From contig JAPFFF010000039.1 of assembly GCA_039105265.1 (NCBI GenBank), forward strand, positions 1,178,001 to 1,242,000: a stretch of DNA of 64,000 nucleotides, in the 5' to 3' direction. The position numbers and the translations under genes are program-made. The notes under the pieces were generated by a model. It did not search any database and had not been told where the DNA came from. It saw only the letters and a program-made list of their open reading frames with translations. This DNA is from Tritrichomonas musculus. Its lineage: Eukaryota > Parabasalia > Tritrichomonadida > Tritrichomonadidae. This document shows, one piece after another, positions 1-10,904 of the stretch (the first letter of the stretch is position 1; each line of letters begins with the position of its first letter).

Positions 1-1644
1 TTGAAAATGGAATATTTGAATCATTTAAATTGACTGAGTGTAATGATCCACCTACATAATCTTGAATATCCAGATCAATTCGACTGAAAATTATTCAGAT
101 CTGCTCATTTTTGAATTCCAAAATATCGATTCTTGTAAATCAGAAACTGCTACTGAATTGTTATCATCCTTAGCCAACAAATGTGACAGTTATCCTAACA
201 GTCAAGATTATGTAGGTGGATCAGGCGTTGAATTCGAGAAAGCATGCTTTCATAATTTTCAATCACCAATACTTCAAGATGGAGGTGCTATTCACGTTAT
301 TAATGCGCAGGTTGATTTGGAAACATGCACTTTTATTAATTGTTCAACAGATAGAAAAGCTGGAGCTCTTTAAGTAATCTTGACATTTCTTGATTGCGAG
401 ATTGAAAATTGAGGAGTGCCTGTTAGAAAGCTACAGCGATGCTAAAGATGGTGCCATTTATGTCCTTGTAACGGAAAATAACAATGAATTGGAAGTTGAT
501 GCAACCACGTGCCGTTTTTGTTGGTCAGGCGGAAATGGTGGAGCTAATTATATCGGCTTTTCTGGACTTAAATGCAATATTGAATTTTAAGAGATCTTGT
601 TTGAATCTTGCAGGGCCAAAAAAAATGGAGGCGCTATTTATTTCGTTAGTTATAAAAGATCAAGATAAGCCTTTGAAGAATTAACGTTTTCTAATGACAG
701 TGCTTCAAATGGAGGCGCAAAATTTTGATTATTATTCGCCTTATTCATATTCAAAATTATACCGATCCGACTTTTTCAATAATACCTTTACAGGACCAAA
801 TTGCAGCTCAAATGTTTATCATAAAATTGATCCATCAGCAAACAGAAATTAAAACGAACTCTTCAAAATATTGGTAAATTTAATAGTACAAATAATGAAG
901 ATGATTCTGACGATTCTAATGAAGGCGACGATGAGTACGATGATGCTGAAAATAACAATATCAAAGATGATGCTGACAACTTTACAAAGAGAAAATGTTG
1001 TTTTAACAGACAATATAATCAAAAACGAGCCTATTCGTGATTCTACGCAATTAATCATTGAAATAAAATAGAAAGGAAATCTTTTGTTAGGAAAAAATTC
1101 TTTCTCATTTAATAGAAAAAACGAAAAAGCTGATGAAATGAATTCAAATTACATAAAAGTGATTAAACAAAATGATACAAACATATCTTTTAAAGCTAAT
1201 GACTTCATTTGTTTTGCTGGAAATCTAGCGATTGAAGATTATAAAAGCAATGCGCAAACCAACTACTCAATTGTAAAAGAAGATCCAGATATAGATGGAA
1301 AATATAAAATTGGTAATAAAAATGGACAGCAAAGAAGAAAAATTGTATTAATTTCAGTAATTATTACTATCATTGTTGCTTGTATTGTCACAATTATTGT
1401 TGTAATAGCCTTGGTTATTATTCCATTTTTGAAAAGAAAAGATATTAATCATATAGAGATAAAAGTTTTTACTAATACAACACATGGTTGTGCAGAAGAT
1501 ACAATGACAAGTGCTAAAATAGAAGGATGCATATTTAGATTAAGCAAAGTTTTTAGTGGTCGGTCATGCTATATTGAAAGAAAAGAAACCGAATTTATTT
1601 ATTACAACGCAATCATTGATAATAATATTACGGATATTCTTTAA
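1..1644 (+). pseudogene. decayed Pmp-like surface membrane protein gene, 5' end outside window
   Basis: Coding-like segments on the plus strand repeat the GGA-[IL] plus F-x-x-C/N pattern of chlamydial Pmp-like trichomonad surface proteins: DGGAIHVINAQ near 270-305, KDGAIYVL near 450-475 and NGGAIYFV near 628-655. They are followed by an Asp/Glu-rich stretch (about 890-985) and a long last segment (1084-1644). That segment holds a strongly hydrophobic span of about 30 residues at roughly 1345-1435 (VLISVIITIIVACIVTIIVV), then FLKRKD and a short tail, which fits a single-pass type I membrane protein with a cytoplasmic end. The frame is interrupted several times by TAA/TAG/TGA and by at least one frame change, so the gene is dead or badly mutated. 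The family call comes from the repeat pattern and overall architecture; the 5' part lies beyond the window. Confidence 0.55.
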
Positions 1645-1749
1645 TCAGGATTGAATAAGTTGTTACATCATTTATTCCTCATCTATGTAACATACTTTTT
1701 TCGATTTAAATTTACTATTTCCGAAATCACTTTTTTACCATTATTGCAT

Positions 1750-2140
1750 GCTAATCATGATGAAATTTACCTAAATCATCAGATCCAGCAAATGAAACTC
1801 CAATCGCTACCAAGAATTAACATCGCCACTGTTGTCAGCGCCAATAAGATAGTATATGTATGAATGGCATTAAAGAAAATAGAAAATGCGGCTCTATATG
1901 CTCGCCAATTGATGATTGCAAAGATTACTTTGAACACGCATTCAAAAAGCTAAATTTGTAATTTGTTGAACAATATAACTTCATTGAAGCTTGTTTAGAG
2001 TTAAAGTAGGCAAAGATATACTATACGCAATTCAAATGAGTTTATTATTGGAAACTGAAGTTGCTCGAAGCAAACTTTTCTCACCAAAAGATTTAGAATA
2101 TGAAGATCATGATAATGCAGTTAAAGGAACATAATTTAAC
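1750..2140 (+). pseudogene. degenerate coding remnant, unknown
   Basis: A short plus-strand stretch reads as Cys-containing protein (KENRKCGSICSPIDDCKDYF around 1870-1930), then continues in the same frame through TAA and TAG codons into FVEQYNFIEACLELK. Its relation to the membrane-protein remnant just upstream is unclear: it may be the decayed end of the same gene or a separate fragment. I do not recognise the family. The interruptions again fall where Gln would be acceptable. Confidence 0.3.
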
Positions 2141-2484
2141 ATACTGCTCATTTATAACAACTAATAGATTAAACATAAATGCTTTAATACTGGAGGTGAT
2201 TAGCAGTGAGAGATTAGTAATATTTGTGTAAGAGTATTTGGATTGCTCCTTTTTTAATAGAATTTGTTTTTTTAGATTGAAATATCCTAAATATAGATTC
2301 TATACTGTCGCATTTGATGGCTAAAAAAGTTCAACTAATGAAAGTTACGAAACAAGATTTGAACAATGTTAAAATGATTATTCAAGATATATTAAATAAA
2401 AACAATAAGATTTTTTCCATAAAACAACCTTTCAATAAGAATTCAATAAACAAACAAGTTAATACAAATATCACGATTTTTTTG

Positions 2485-3345
2485 ATCTAACTCTATTCCT
2501 TGATTTCTTTCTTATAGGCCTTTTTCCAAAAGGAATCTCTTCTTTTTATTGTTTAGTTGACTTACTGATCTGTAATTCATCTAAATTTTGTTGATTGAAA
2601 GAAGTTGACGTAGTTTTAACTACAGAAACCTTCATTTCAGATTTATACAGATTATACGAGTCTTGAACTTCTGTATTATATTGGAAAATGTGGTTTTTTA
2701 TTTTCTTATTAAAATTAGGTGAAAGTAATTCTGAAACAGAAGGAAAAATTGACTTTCTTTTCTTTCTCTATGGAGAGGATAATATGTTCGAGGGCTTTTT
2801 GGATAACTGTGGATCTTCATTTGCATCTACTTTGATATTAATTAAATGATTTGGAAGATATTGTCTATTCTTCTCTATTTCCCGTGTTAAAATACTATCT
2901 ATATTATTTAAATGAATTGTAATACGCGCATTATCGGGATTTTCATTATCATAACTCTTTATTTGCGAATATTTAAAAACATCATTAATTATAACTGTAT
3001 TTTTTTGAGTTAAATCATTCATTTTTTATTTGCACTCTTGCAATGATTTAGGTAAATCTTTGTACTCTGTAGAGTTTCTCGGATCTTTTGCTATTTTTGC
3101 TACTTCTATACATAATCTTATAAATGTATTTTGTTTATTTGAAGAATCTTTTAATATTTCTTCAAAAGAAGGAATAATAATCATAAAAATTATCACAATT
3201 TCTTTGTATGCTGGATTCCTATAAATGTATTTCGGTTTTTAACGATTTGATATCTGTGATTCCAGTATGCTGTTCGCTTGATTGATAAAAATCATTTTCT
3301 CCTGTCATTCGTGATCGATTTCTATGAGGGCTTGCGGACTGACAT
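2485..3345 (-). pseudogene. decayed unknown gene
   Basis: On the minus strand one frame from about 3240 down to 2485 keeps a protein-like composition for some 250 codons. Recognisable pieces are SFEEILKDSSNKQNTF, CIEVAKIAKDPRNSTEYK, NARITIHLNNIDSILTREIE and, towards the end, a basic FGKRPIRKKSRNRVRSKK tail. It is interrupted only by three TAA/TAG codons, and a frame change lies near 3240, upstream of which a further piece (ENDFYQSSEQHTGITDIKS) can be read. The basic C-terminus hints at nucleic-acid binding or nuclear targeting, but I do not recognise the family. The longest uninterrupted part is 2768-3022 (84 codons). Nothing suggests an active promoter. Confidence 0.4.
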
Positions 3346-3349
3346 GGTG

Positions 3350-3700
3350 TATCCAAAATTTTTCTTTGAAAATTTAAATACGTTTATTAATATCAAAATT
3401 TTAAAAATTTCAAAAAGAATCATTATTTGAATGAAGAGGGAAAGACATTTCAAGTCAATTTATCAATACATTATCCATTCAGCCTATTTAATAGTTTATG
3501 CAATTGATTGATATCTTTCAAAATCATTCCTTCATTAGGAATCTAATCGAAACATTGATAAATTTCTTATATTTAAACAGGTTGAAAGCAAGATATTTTA
3601 CCACATTATAATTAATGAAATATATTTTTGAACTACAGGGAATATTTCAACAATAATACATAAGTTATCATAAATACTCTTGTTGAATTGCTCACTGATT

Positions 3701-3732
<32 letters not shown>

Positions 3733-4045
3733 CAAGCGCTGAAATAGCTAATACATCATTTTAATCTACGCTTAATTACTTTCAATTTTAAGATATTGGA
3801 GAAAAAGATTTTATGAAATAGAATACCACTAAACATAAATCTTTCAATAATCTTTTTTAAAGCATATTATACAGTTATATATACCAATATTTTGCACTTC
3901 TATCGATCAAAGTATGAATGACAAGAATATATTTTGAATTTTAAATAATTCAAAAAAAAAAAATATTACATATTAGTTTGCTGCAATATTTTTAGACTTC
4001 ATTTAAAATAATTTACTAATAATCATAATTAGCAAATATCTCAAA
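3350..4045. other. AT-rich intergenic region with a poly(A) run
   Basis: No supported gene. It contains an uninterrupted A run of about 24 bases around 3709-3732 and otherwise low-complexity AT-rich DNA; the 3' side of the RING gene lies at its right edge. Confidence 0.6.
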
Positions 4046-5785
4046 TCAAATATCATAAGAAAGTAACCTAGAATGACAAGGTTCGACTCTACATATTGGG
4101 CAAATTTGTTTGTAACTGAACCATTTCTCCAAACACTTACAGCAAACGCCAATGTGACCACAAGGCAAAATAATTGAATCTGCCTTATTTTCAAAACAAA
4201 TGGTACAAAGGTCTTCACTGCTAACTCCAAAACCAGTTGATACTTTGACAATTGGGAATCTGCATAGCGGACATTTCTCTTTATTTTTCAATGCAGAATC
4301 AGCACATTTCTGACAATAAACTTTATGACCACAATCAAGTATGTAGCAGTCTCTATCTTTTTGTTTGCATTTCATGCACAATTCAACATGATTATGATCA
4401 ATACATCTTTTTGAATCGAGATCGATAGGCTTGGGATTTTTGCTATTAATTCTTGATGGATCATTTGTAACATTGCCAAAATCACCATTTTCATAGAAGT
4501 AAAAAGATAATGATGATTGAATTTCATTCAGTTTGGGGCATTTTGAAATTTTGTTGTTTATGAAATCACCAGTTCCTTTGAACATCAGTTTGGCCATCTC
4601 ATTCTTAACATCTTCGATATAATTGTTTTCGACTTTCATGTATCCTAAAGTATGAACCAAAAAAGCTTGTTCTCCTATGTGCAAAATATTGTTTTTATGG
4701 ATATGAACTTTTGATTTGTTATAAACTTCAACTGAGTTAATCAGGCAATTTGTTATTCTGTTGCTTTTAACAATGCAAATATCGGTATCGGAAATTGAGA
4801 TCCCACTTTCTTTAATGTCATCAATAAAATTCGATTCAATTACAACATTTTTGGCGCCTCGAACGCAAATGCCGCTATAACTGATGTTGTGAACATTGTT
4901 TTTACTGAGCGTAGCTCTCGATTTCGATGTGATAGCAATTGATGGATAGGTTAAGTTGAAAATTTGGTTATCATTGATTTGTACGTCCGAATTGTTGCAA
5001 TAAATGCCATTACCTTTGATATTGCAAATTGTATTTGAATCTATGACTCCACTGGATTCATCCGAAATGCGAATTCCTGTGTCATCTATTGATGTTATTG
5101 TATTCATCTCGATGCAAAAATTATATGATGAATGTAATGAAATTGCATTTTCTGAGGTAGTGTGAAATACATTGCTTCTGACTATGCATTGCGAATTTCT
5201 TACATATAGTGAAGGATAACTTGTATGTGAGATTTCACAATTCGAAATTTCAATGCATGAATGGTCAGAAACAAAAAATGCATTCGCTAACGAATGATGA
5301 AGATTAGAATTCGAAATCATCAATGATGAATTGCCATTAATTGCAATGAGCGTTTCTGCTAGATCATGAATTGATAAAAATTCAGCAGCTACAATACTAT
5401 TTTGATAAACAAATAAACCTGGAATACTATCTGTTTTTTCGATTTCAACATTAGCAAGCAACACATTTTGTGAATTTTGTATAGAAATGGCGCCATATGC
5501 TGATTTTGCGTCATTTACTGTGCAATTGTACATCGAAAAATTTTTAGCATCTTTGACGCAAATGCTTGTTTGGAAAGAAATATTTGAAAAGTGAACAAAT
5601 GATGCTAAAATTTCAAAATTTTTGCTCTTAATAATAGTATTACAATTTGATGATATTTTACACGATGCATCAATTTTGTATTTCACGTCTGTCTGAAGGA
5701 TTGGCACGGTAATGACTATTTCTTCTGTTGTTTCATTTTTGATCGAATTTTTATCATCAAGTATAGACAAGAAATCAATTTCCAT
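4046..5785 (-). CDS. right-handed beta-helix protein with two C-terminal RING-type zinc fingers
   Basis: The 579-residue product starts at the ATG at 5785; the open frame extends 18 bases further upstream but only from a TTG. Residues about 60-430 are a run of roughly 22-24-residue turns with the N-x-[IV] and I-x-x-N ladder of parallel beta-helices (NosD/PbH1-like), e.g. ENAISLHSSYNFCIEMNTI and NGIYCNNSDVQINDNQIFN. The C-terminal part has two Cys/His modules: about 470-509 (CMKC, CGHKVYCQKC, CPLC) and about 527-566 (CTIC, CGHIGVCCKC, CPIC). The second matches a C3HC4 RING; the first is RING-like. RING domains usually recruit an E2 for ubiquitin transfer, so an E3 ligase with a beta-helix substrate-binding part is the natural inference. 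There is no signal peptide or membrane span, which suggests an intracellular protein. It is complete, ends in TGA and stands alone. Confidence 0.8.
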   Translation of the reverse strand: MEIDFLSILDDKNSIKNETTEEIVITVPILQTDVKYKIDASCKISSNCNTIIKSKNFEILASFVHFSNISFQTSICVKDAKNFSMYNCTVNDAKSAYGAISIQNSQNVLLANVEIEKTDSIPGLFVYQNSIVAAEFLSIHDLAETLIAINGNSSLMISNSNLHHSLANAFFVSDHSCIEISNCEISHTSYPSLYVRNSQCIVRSNVFHTTSENAISLHSSYNFCIEMNTITSIDDTGIRISDESSGVIDSNTICNIKGNGIYCNNSDVQINDNQIFNLTYPSIAITSKSRATLSKNNVHNISYSGICVRGAKNVVIESNFIDDIKESGISISDTDICIVKSNRITNCLINSVEVYNKSKVHIHKNNILHIGEQAFLVHTLGYMKVENNYIEDVKNEMAKLMFKGTGDFINNKISKCPKLNEIQSSLSFYFYENGDFGNVTNDPSRINSKNPKPIDLDSKRCIDHNHVELCMKCKQKDRDCYILDCGHKVYCQKCADSALKNKEKCPLCRFPIVKVSTGFGVSSEDLCTICFENKADSIILPCGHIGVCCKCLEKWFSYKQICPICRVEPCHSRLLSYDI

Positions 5786-5829
5786 TCTGTATTTTGACCA
5801 CAACTTTTTGAATTAAAATATTTAAATTG

Positions 5830-6560
5830 ATATTTGATTTTTAAATTCTGAAAAAATAAAAAAAATTCAATGTATAATTGGTTTAAATAGTTTTTTAAAA
5901 CCTTTGCAATTATATAACTTTAGGTTTCTTATTGCATGTTTTATGACAATAATTTATTATTACTTGAAAACTATTTAATTGGATAATCATAAAAATACTT
6001 GAAATAAACAAACAAATCACAAATCATCAAGATATTTAATTATAGCAATGCCTATGAACAAATTGAATTAGCATAGGATTCAAATTTATCAAAGTATAAA
6101 TTAATAGTAAACTATTTTATCTACTGCAATTACTCCATAATTGAAAATACTTATAGGAGCATGACTTTTTGCATTCTGTGTTTCACTTTCTATGTGCACG
6201 CTAAAAAAATGAAATAATGATATATTCTTAGCTAATTGCTTGTAATAAATTTTATTGATATAGAAAAGAAATAAGACTTTTTATTTCTTTAACTGTTTTC
6301 CCCAAATATAATAACAATTTGTTCCAAATTAAAAAGAAAAATGAATATTTTATTCTATATTTATAGCAAATGATTAATTTTTTTTATATGAATTAAGATT
6401 TATTTGGGAGATCGTAATCGCTCATATTCGTAACAGAAAAATTAATAAAATCAACTAAAAAACATTTTAAATGGTATTAATGTGTTATGTCACACTGAAT
6501 CTAATTAATTATTGTTTATCACAAATTTAATTGTTTTAGAAAGTTTCTTACAATCTTCAT
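5830..6560. other. intergenic region, nothing recognised
   Basis: AT-rich DNA between the RING gene and the small-protein gene. No frame, RNA gene or clear repeat was seen. Confidence 0.5.
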
Positions 6561-6720
6561 AAATTGTGAATTCTGTGGATTTTCATCAGAATGATGAGAG
6601 ATATTTCTGAAAAAAAGAAAAAAATACACTATCATATAAGCTATAGTAAAAAAACAGCTCAAAAATTGTTTGTTTTTTACATAGACTTCAATTAAAATAA
6701 TATAATTAAGAAGTAAGATT

Positions 6721-6744
6721 AAAAAAAAAAAAAAAAAAAAAAAA
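6721..6744. repeat. poly(A) run (poly(T) in the 3' flank of the 6835-7422 gene)
   Basis: An uninterrupted run of about 24 A lies some 90 bases beyond the stop codon of the minus-strand gene. The duplicate gene at 48414-49001 has a shorter T run at the matching place (about 49086-49097), so the run has changed length since the duplication. Confidence 0.7.
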
Positions 6745-6834
6745 ATATTTAAAATTTTAAATAATTGAAATGTTTAAGATTAATGCTTTTTTTAGCTGAT
6801 TTTCCAATTTTTTGTCTTGAATATTGTCTTTAAT

Positions 6835-7422
6835 TCATTCGTTGTATTCTTCATCGTTCAAAAGAAAATCATCATTTTCATTTTCATTTTGATTTTCTTC
6901 TTCAATTTTTTGAATTACGACATCATTGAAATTTAAGTCTTGTAAATGGTATTTTCGTTTGATATCTTCCACACGCGAGCCGTTAAGACAATCATGAACA
7001 TCACAGAGAACATTTTCAATGTCAGTTAAATACTTTTTATTTTGATCCAAATCTTTGAACAATAATTCGTATAATTGTGAAATGACGTTTCCATGTGGAC
7101 ATTCATTTGGGATCATTGAAACAAGCTTTGTTTTAATCATTGGTATGACTTTATCGTAGTTCTGGCTGATCCAGCAATAGACGGCTTTGTTGTTTTTTTT
7201 TTCGTAACTTGACAGAAGTGAATTTGATAAATAAAAAATGTCTTTCATGAATGAGTATAAATTTGTGATGCCTAAATACCTTCTTAAAGCATCAAATAAT
7301 GCAACAATTCTGATATATAAATCTTTATATTCTTGGATGCATTTTTCAATTTTTCGATGAAGCCTCTGAACTTCTTCTGAATAAGGCTTCTTTGTACGTG
7401 GATTTATTTCAGTTTGGCTCAT
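6835..7422 (-). CDS. small conserved trichomonad-type protein, duplicate A
   Basis: A complete 195-residue protein, MSQTEINPRTKKPYSEEVQ at the start and ending in acidic NENENDDFLLNDEEYNE before TGA. The ATG at 7422 is chosen because the duplicate at 48414 starts at the same point and both have TCACTTGTTCAAA directly upstream. That contains the Inr TCACT, with the likely transcript start 11 bases before the ATG. The protein is mostly helical and polar, with no signal peptide or membrane span. Its middle part, NKAVYCWISQNYDKVIP, resembles KGMLIKWFDDNLTQIWP in the protein at 52371-52922. Function unknown. The whole unit, including both flanks, is repeated in inverted orientation at 48300-49260, with roughly two thirds of residues identical, so both copies look to be under selection. 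Confidence 0.75.
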   Translation of the reverse strand: MSQTEINPRTKKPYSEEVQRLHRKIEKCIQEYKDLYIRIVALFDALRRYLGITNLYSFMKDIFYLSNSLLSSYEKKNNKAVYCWISQNYDKVIPMIKTKLVSMIPNECPHGNVISQLYELLFKDLDQNKKYLTDIENVLCDVHDCLNGSRVEDIKRKYHLQDLNFNDVVIQKIEEENQNENENDDFLLNDEEYNE

Positions 7423-7429
7423 TTTGAAC

Positions 7430-7435
7430 AAGTGA
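7430..7435 (-). promoter_or_regulatory. initiator (Inr) of the 6835-7422 gene
   Basis: TCACTT on the minus strand matches the trichomonad Inr consensus TCA-[CT]-[AT], with the A eleven bases before the ATG. It is conserved in the duplicate gene at 48401-48406. Confidence 0.6.
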
Positions 7436-7559
7436 AATAATATTAAATTGCATTTAATTTTTTTTTTGTAAATTAAAATTTTTTATTAAATTTTCCACAA
7501 ATAAATTGACATCAACGATCATTTATTGTTTGAAAAAGTCCAAAAAATATATCATTGTC

Positions 7560-10080
7560 AAATTTTTTTCTTTTTCATGAAAGTTTTTCAGAGGATGAAA
7601 ATACCGTATCTATTATTAAACATTTTTAATAAAAAAAGTCAGCTTTGCCATGTATTATCTTCTTTAATAATTAAAAATTCTTCTTTTTCAATGAAATGAA
7701 CAAGTTTTCGCCGCATGTATGGAACCAGTCCAGACTTTTCTATATTTAGAATATATCATATAATTATTGTCCAAATCATGATATCTTATTGATTTATATT
7801 CTTTGAAAATAAGAGATTCTCTTTATATGAAATTTTTTTTTTGAAAATTTGTTTAATTTCACTGAATTCAAATTTAAAAGTTTGTGTAAAATGAAGTTTT
7901 GCATTTGATAAAAAATAAATTGAATATTAAAATATTTACCCAAAAAAAAGATATGCAAGAATGTTTATTGATGATTCTTCAATATATAATATTACCTAAT
8001 TAAAGCCAATAATATAAAATTTATTATCTAATTTCACATAGAAATCGATTATTTAATACTATTTTATTAGCAAGGGTACTTTTTTGTTTAAACTTAACAT
8101 CTTGAAAAATTATTAGATCATTTGGTAAATTATAAAAAGAATAAATTCTGATTCAATCATGAAGTTCATTTATTAATATGTCAGCAAGAATAACGAGTTT
8201 TGTCAAAAAAAATAAAAAAACGTAGGAATATCTTCTATTTGATATATAATATTATATGATATCTACATATTCTGTTTACCAAGTTTCATCCAATTTCTTG
8301 AGTTGAGTTTTGTGAAATTTATGTATTTTCTTTAAAATAAACAATATTAATATATCCTATAATTATCATAAAAAAAGATAATCATTTATGTTTATCTATA
8401 TCTATAATATTATATTAAATTTAGTATAATCATTAACAAATAAATATTTATTTTATTTAACATGAAAAATGCATTTTAAAAATTCCAAAATTCAATTCTT
8501 TTTGAAAAAGTTTAGGATTATTTGAATATTCAATTTTTTTGAATATTCAATTTAAAAAGTGAAAAATTGAATGAAAATTGCTGCTGCCATTTGGAATTTA
8601 AATTTAGCTATATTCTATAAGAAGATGTATATTATGTGAATATCAAGTTTATTTTAAGAGCTTTGCTTAGCATCTTTCGAAATGGAAAATGAATTCAAAT
8701 TTTCTATAAGTATCACAAAAAAAAAATTTCAGAGACATTTAAATGTATATTTTACATAGAAATTTCAATATTTCCTTCAATTTAAATTCAATTTTTTTGA
8801 GAGAAATCACACCCGAATGCGTTTCTCGTGCACTGAAGGAATTTGTATTAATTCATTAATGAAAAATTAATTAGTGCTTAAATTTATTTTTAAATCATAT
8901 ATTCTTTAAATTCAACTTTTTTCAAAATATTCCATAAAATACAAAAATATCAGAGAATATTTGCATTTCACGTAATTTTAAACATATCATTTATATTAAA
9001 AGGTAGATATCAAGCAAAATTATGAATTCTAAAATTGAACAATATTCATAAATTAAATTGCTTATCGTGAATTTTGGCATATTTAAAATGAACAACACTA
9101 GTGTGAAAGTATATATCATCAAGAATAATTCTAATTTTTCTATATTGAAAATATTGTTTTCATATTTTTTTAGATATTTTGAAAATCGAATTATGACCTA
9201 TTATAATATATCTTAGGCGATTGATATTTATTATAAAATGAGATTTATTATTTTTAAAAATGAATAATTAATTTAAAATAAGAATATGAATAGTTTTGCT
9301 CTGATGAAATTTGAGAACTTTACATGAAATTATATTTTTTGTATAGTTTATTTTTTATATTTTTGCGAATAGTAAGTGGTTAGAAAAACTCTATTTAAAA
9401 CTTGAAACTTTTTCATTTTATATAATTGAAAAAGCCAACTTTATTTAGAATATAATATTTAAAGATATATTGGTTAAATTTATATTTTAAGAAACAAAAA
9501 GAAGATTTTATTTATTTATTTATTTATTTATATCAATCAATAAAATAAATTCTTAATATATCCAGATATCGATTTTATTGAATAATCATATTAAATGTTG
9601 AGTCAAAGAAAATCAAATAGAAGAAATAATGATGTTTCTATTTGATATTTTAATTTTCATTTCAAAAAGAAGGAACAGCAAATAAGAATTATGAAAAATT
9701 ATAAAAACAATTTTCAATGCATTAAAACAAAAAGTTTATAGATGAAAGAAAAAGTGAAATAATTATTTAGTTATTCCTCAAAATCCTAAGTTAAATATAA
9801 TAGTATTATGATTAAAATAGATGTAAAATTCAATAATAAAAAAACATATGATGATATAAAAAATATCTACAGAAAAATGAATCTCATGAATACATATATA
9901 TAATACCATCATAAAAATAAAATGCATATTTCTCAATAATTTGAGTTAGGATTTTAATAACAACCATTTCGAAAGTTCTATTTTAATATTATAAATACAA
10001 ATTAATTTATAAAAGGATATGATAATTTTTAGATATTTCCACTTCAAAATGCTCTTATAAAAATCTACATATCAAGAATG
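7560..10080. other. AT-rich gene desert
   Basis: About 2.5 kb with no frame above background on either strand. It holds short A/T runs and a TTTA microsatellite at about 9508-9531. No inverted-repeat ends could be paired by eye. Confidence 0.5.
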
Positions 10081-10087
10081 TTTCAAA

Positions 10088-10455
10088 GTGGAGATTCTTA
10101 TTCTACATAGATTTTTATTCTGTGGAGATTCTTATTCTATGAAGATTCTTATTCTATGGAGATTCTTATTCTATGGAGATTCTTATTCTATAGAGATTCT
10201 TATTTTGTGGGGATTCTTCTTCAGTGTAGATTGTTATTCTAGAGAGATTCTTCTTATGTGAAGATCCTTCTTCTGTGGAGATTAATCTTCTGGGAAAATC
10301 TTTCTTCGGTGGAGATTCTTCTTTTGTAGTGATTCTTCTTCTGTAGAGATCCTTCTTTATCTTCTGTGGAAAAACTTTTTCGTACCCTGTAGAGAATCTT
10401 CTTTATCTTCTGTGGAAAATCTTTTTCGCATTCTGTGGAGAATCCCAAACTTCTT
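10088..10455. repeat. degenerate short tandem repeat (GGAGATTCTTATTCTAT type)
   Basis: A unit of about 17 bases, GGAGATTCTTATTCTAT, is repeated near-perfectly around 10130-10200. It then decays into variants with TTCTTCTTCTGTGGAGAT of 18-30 bases up to about 10455. A short minus-strand open frame across it (10254-10448) is a by-product of the repeat. Confidence 0.75.
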
Positions 10456-10799
10456 CTTCCGCAGAAAATCTTAATTATTTTTATATTGTGCTAATAATTA
10501 AAGGATTTTGATAAAAAATTATCATATAATGTTTAACAAAGGATTGATTTGGCAATAAATTGATTTGATTAGGGATTGAGCTGGTTTAGTACAAAATTGG
10601 AAAGAGCGGTATCGAATTCTTGAAAGGAAACTACCTTATATTCGCAATCAATATGAATTTTTATCCTGTCTGTATGAGTCGTAATCTGCCTGAATTGAAA
10701 TTTGGTGATTCACCATCTACCTGAATTGAAATGGACTTTTTGCCTTTCAAAAAGTTTAAAATTACTTTAATTTTGAATTATAAATTTCAAATCAGTATA

Positions 10800-10896
10800 A
10801 CTCTGTATTAGATTTGAGATACTGATATTACTTTAGTTTATAATATATATTACGCTGTATTATAATTTTTTTAAGCCTATGTCCAAAATGAACTAA
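10800..10896. repeat. short interspersed repeat downstream of the sialidase gene
   Basis: TTTTTTTAAGCCTATGTCCAA followed by AATGAACT also occurs at about 62771-62799, each time preceded by a degenerate TTTGAGATACTGATATTA-like stretch. It is a dispersed repeat of unknown class. Confidence 0.45.
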
Positions 10897-10904
10897 TGAC
10901 TTTT

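Noticed and set aside
1-3345. UAA/UAG read as glutamine
   Set aside because: Whole genes in the window end at TAA or TAG (e.g. sialidase, 16699 gene, paralogue A, transposase) with no protein-like extension; C-to-T decay of dead genes is simpler.
10088-10455. Coding repeat (64-codon minus frame)
   Set aside because: Degenerate period not kept at multiples of three; no flanking coding sequence.
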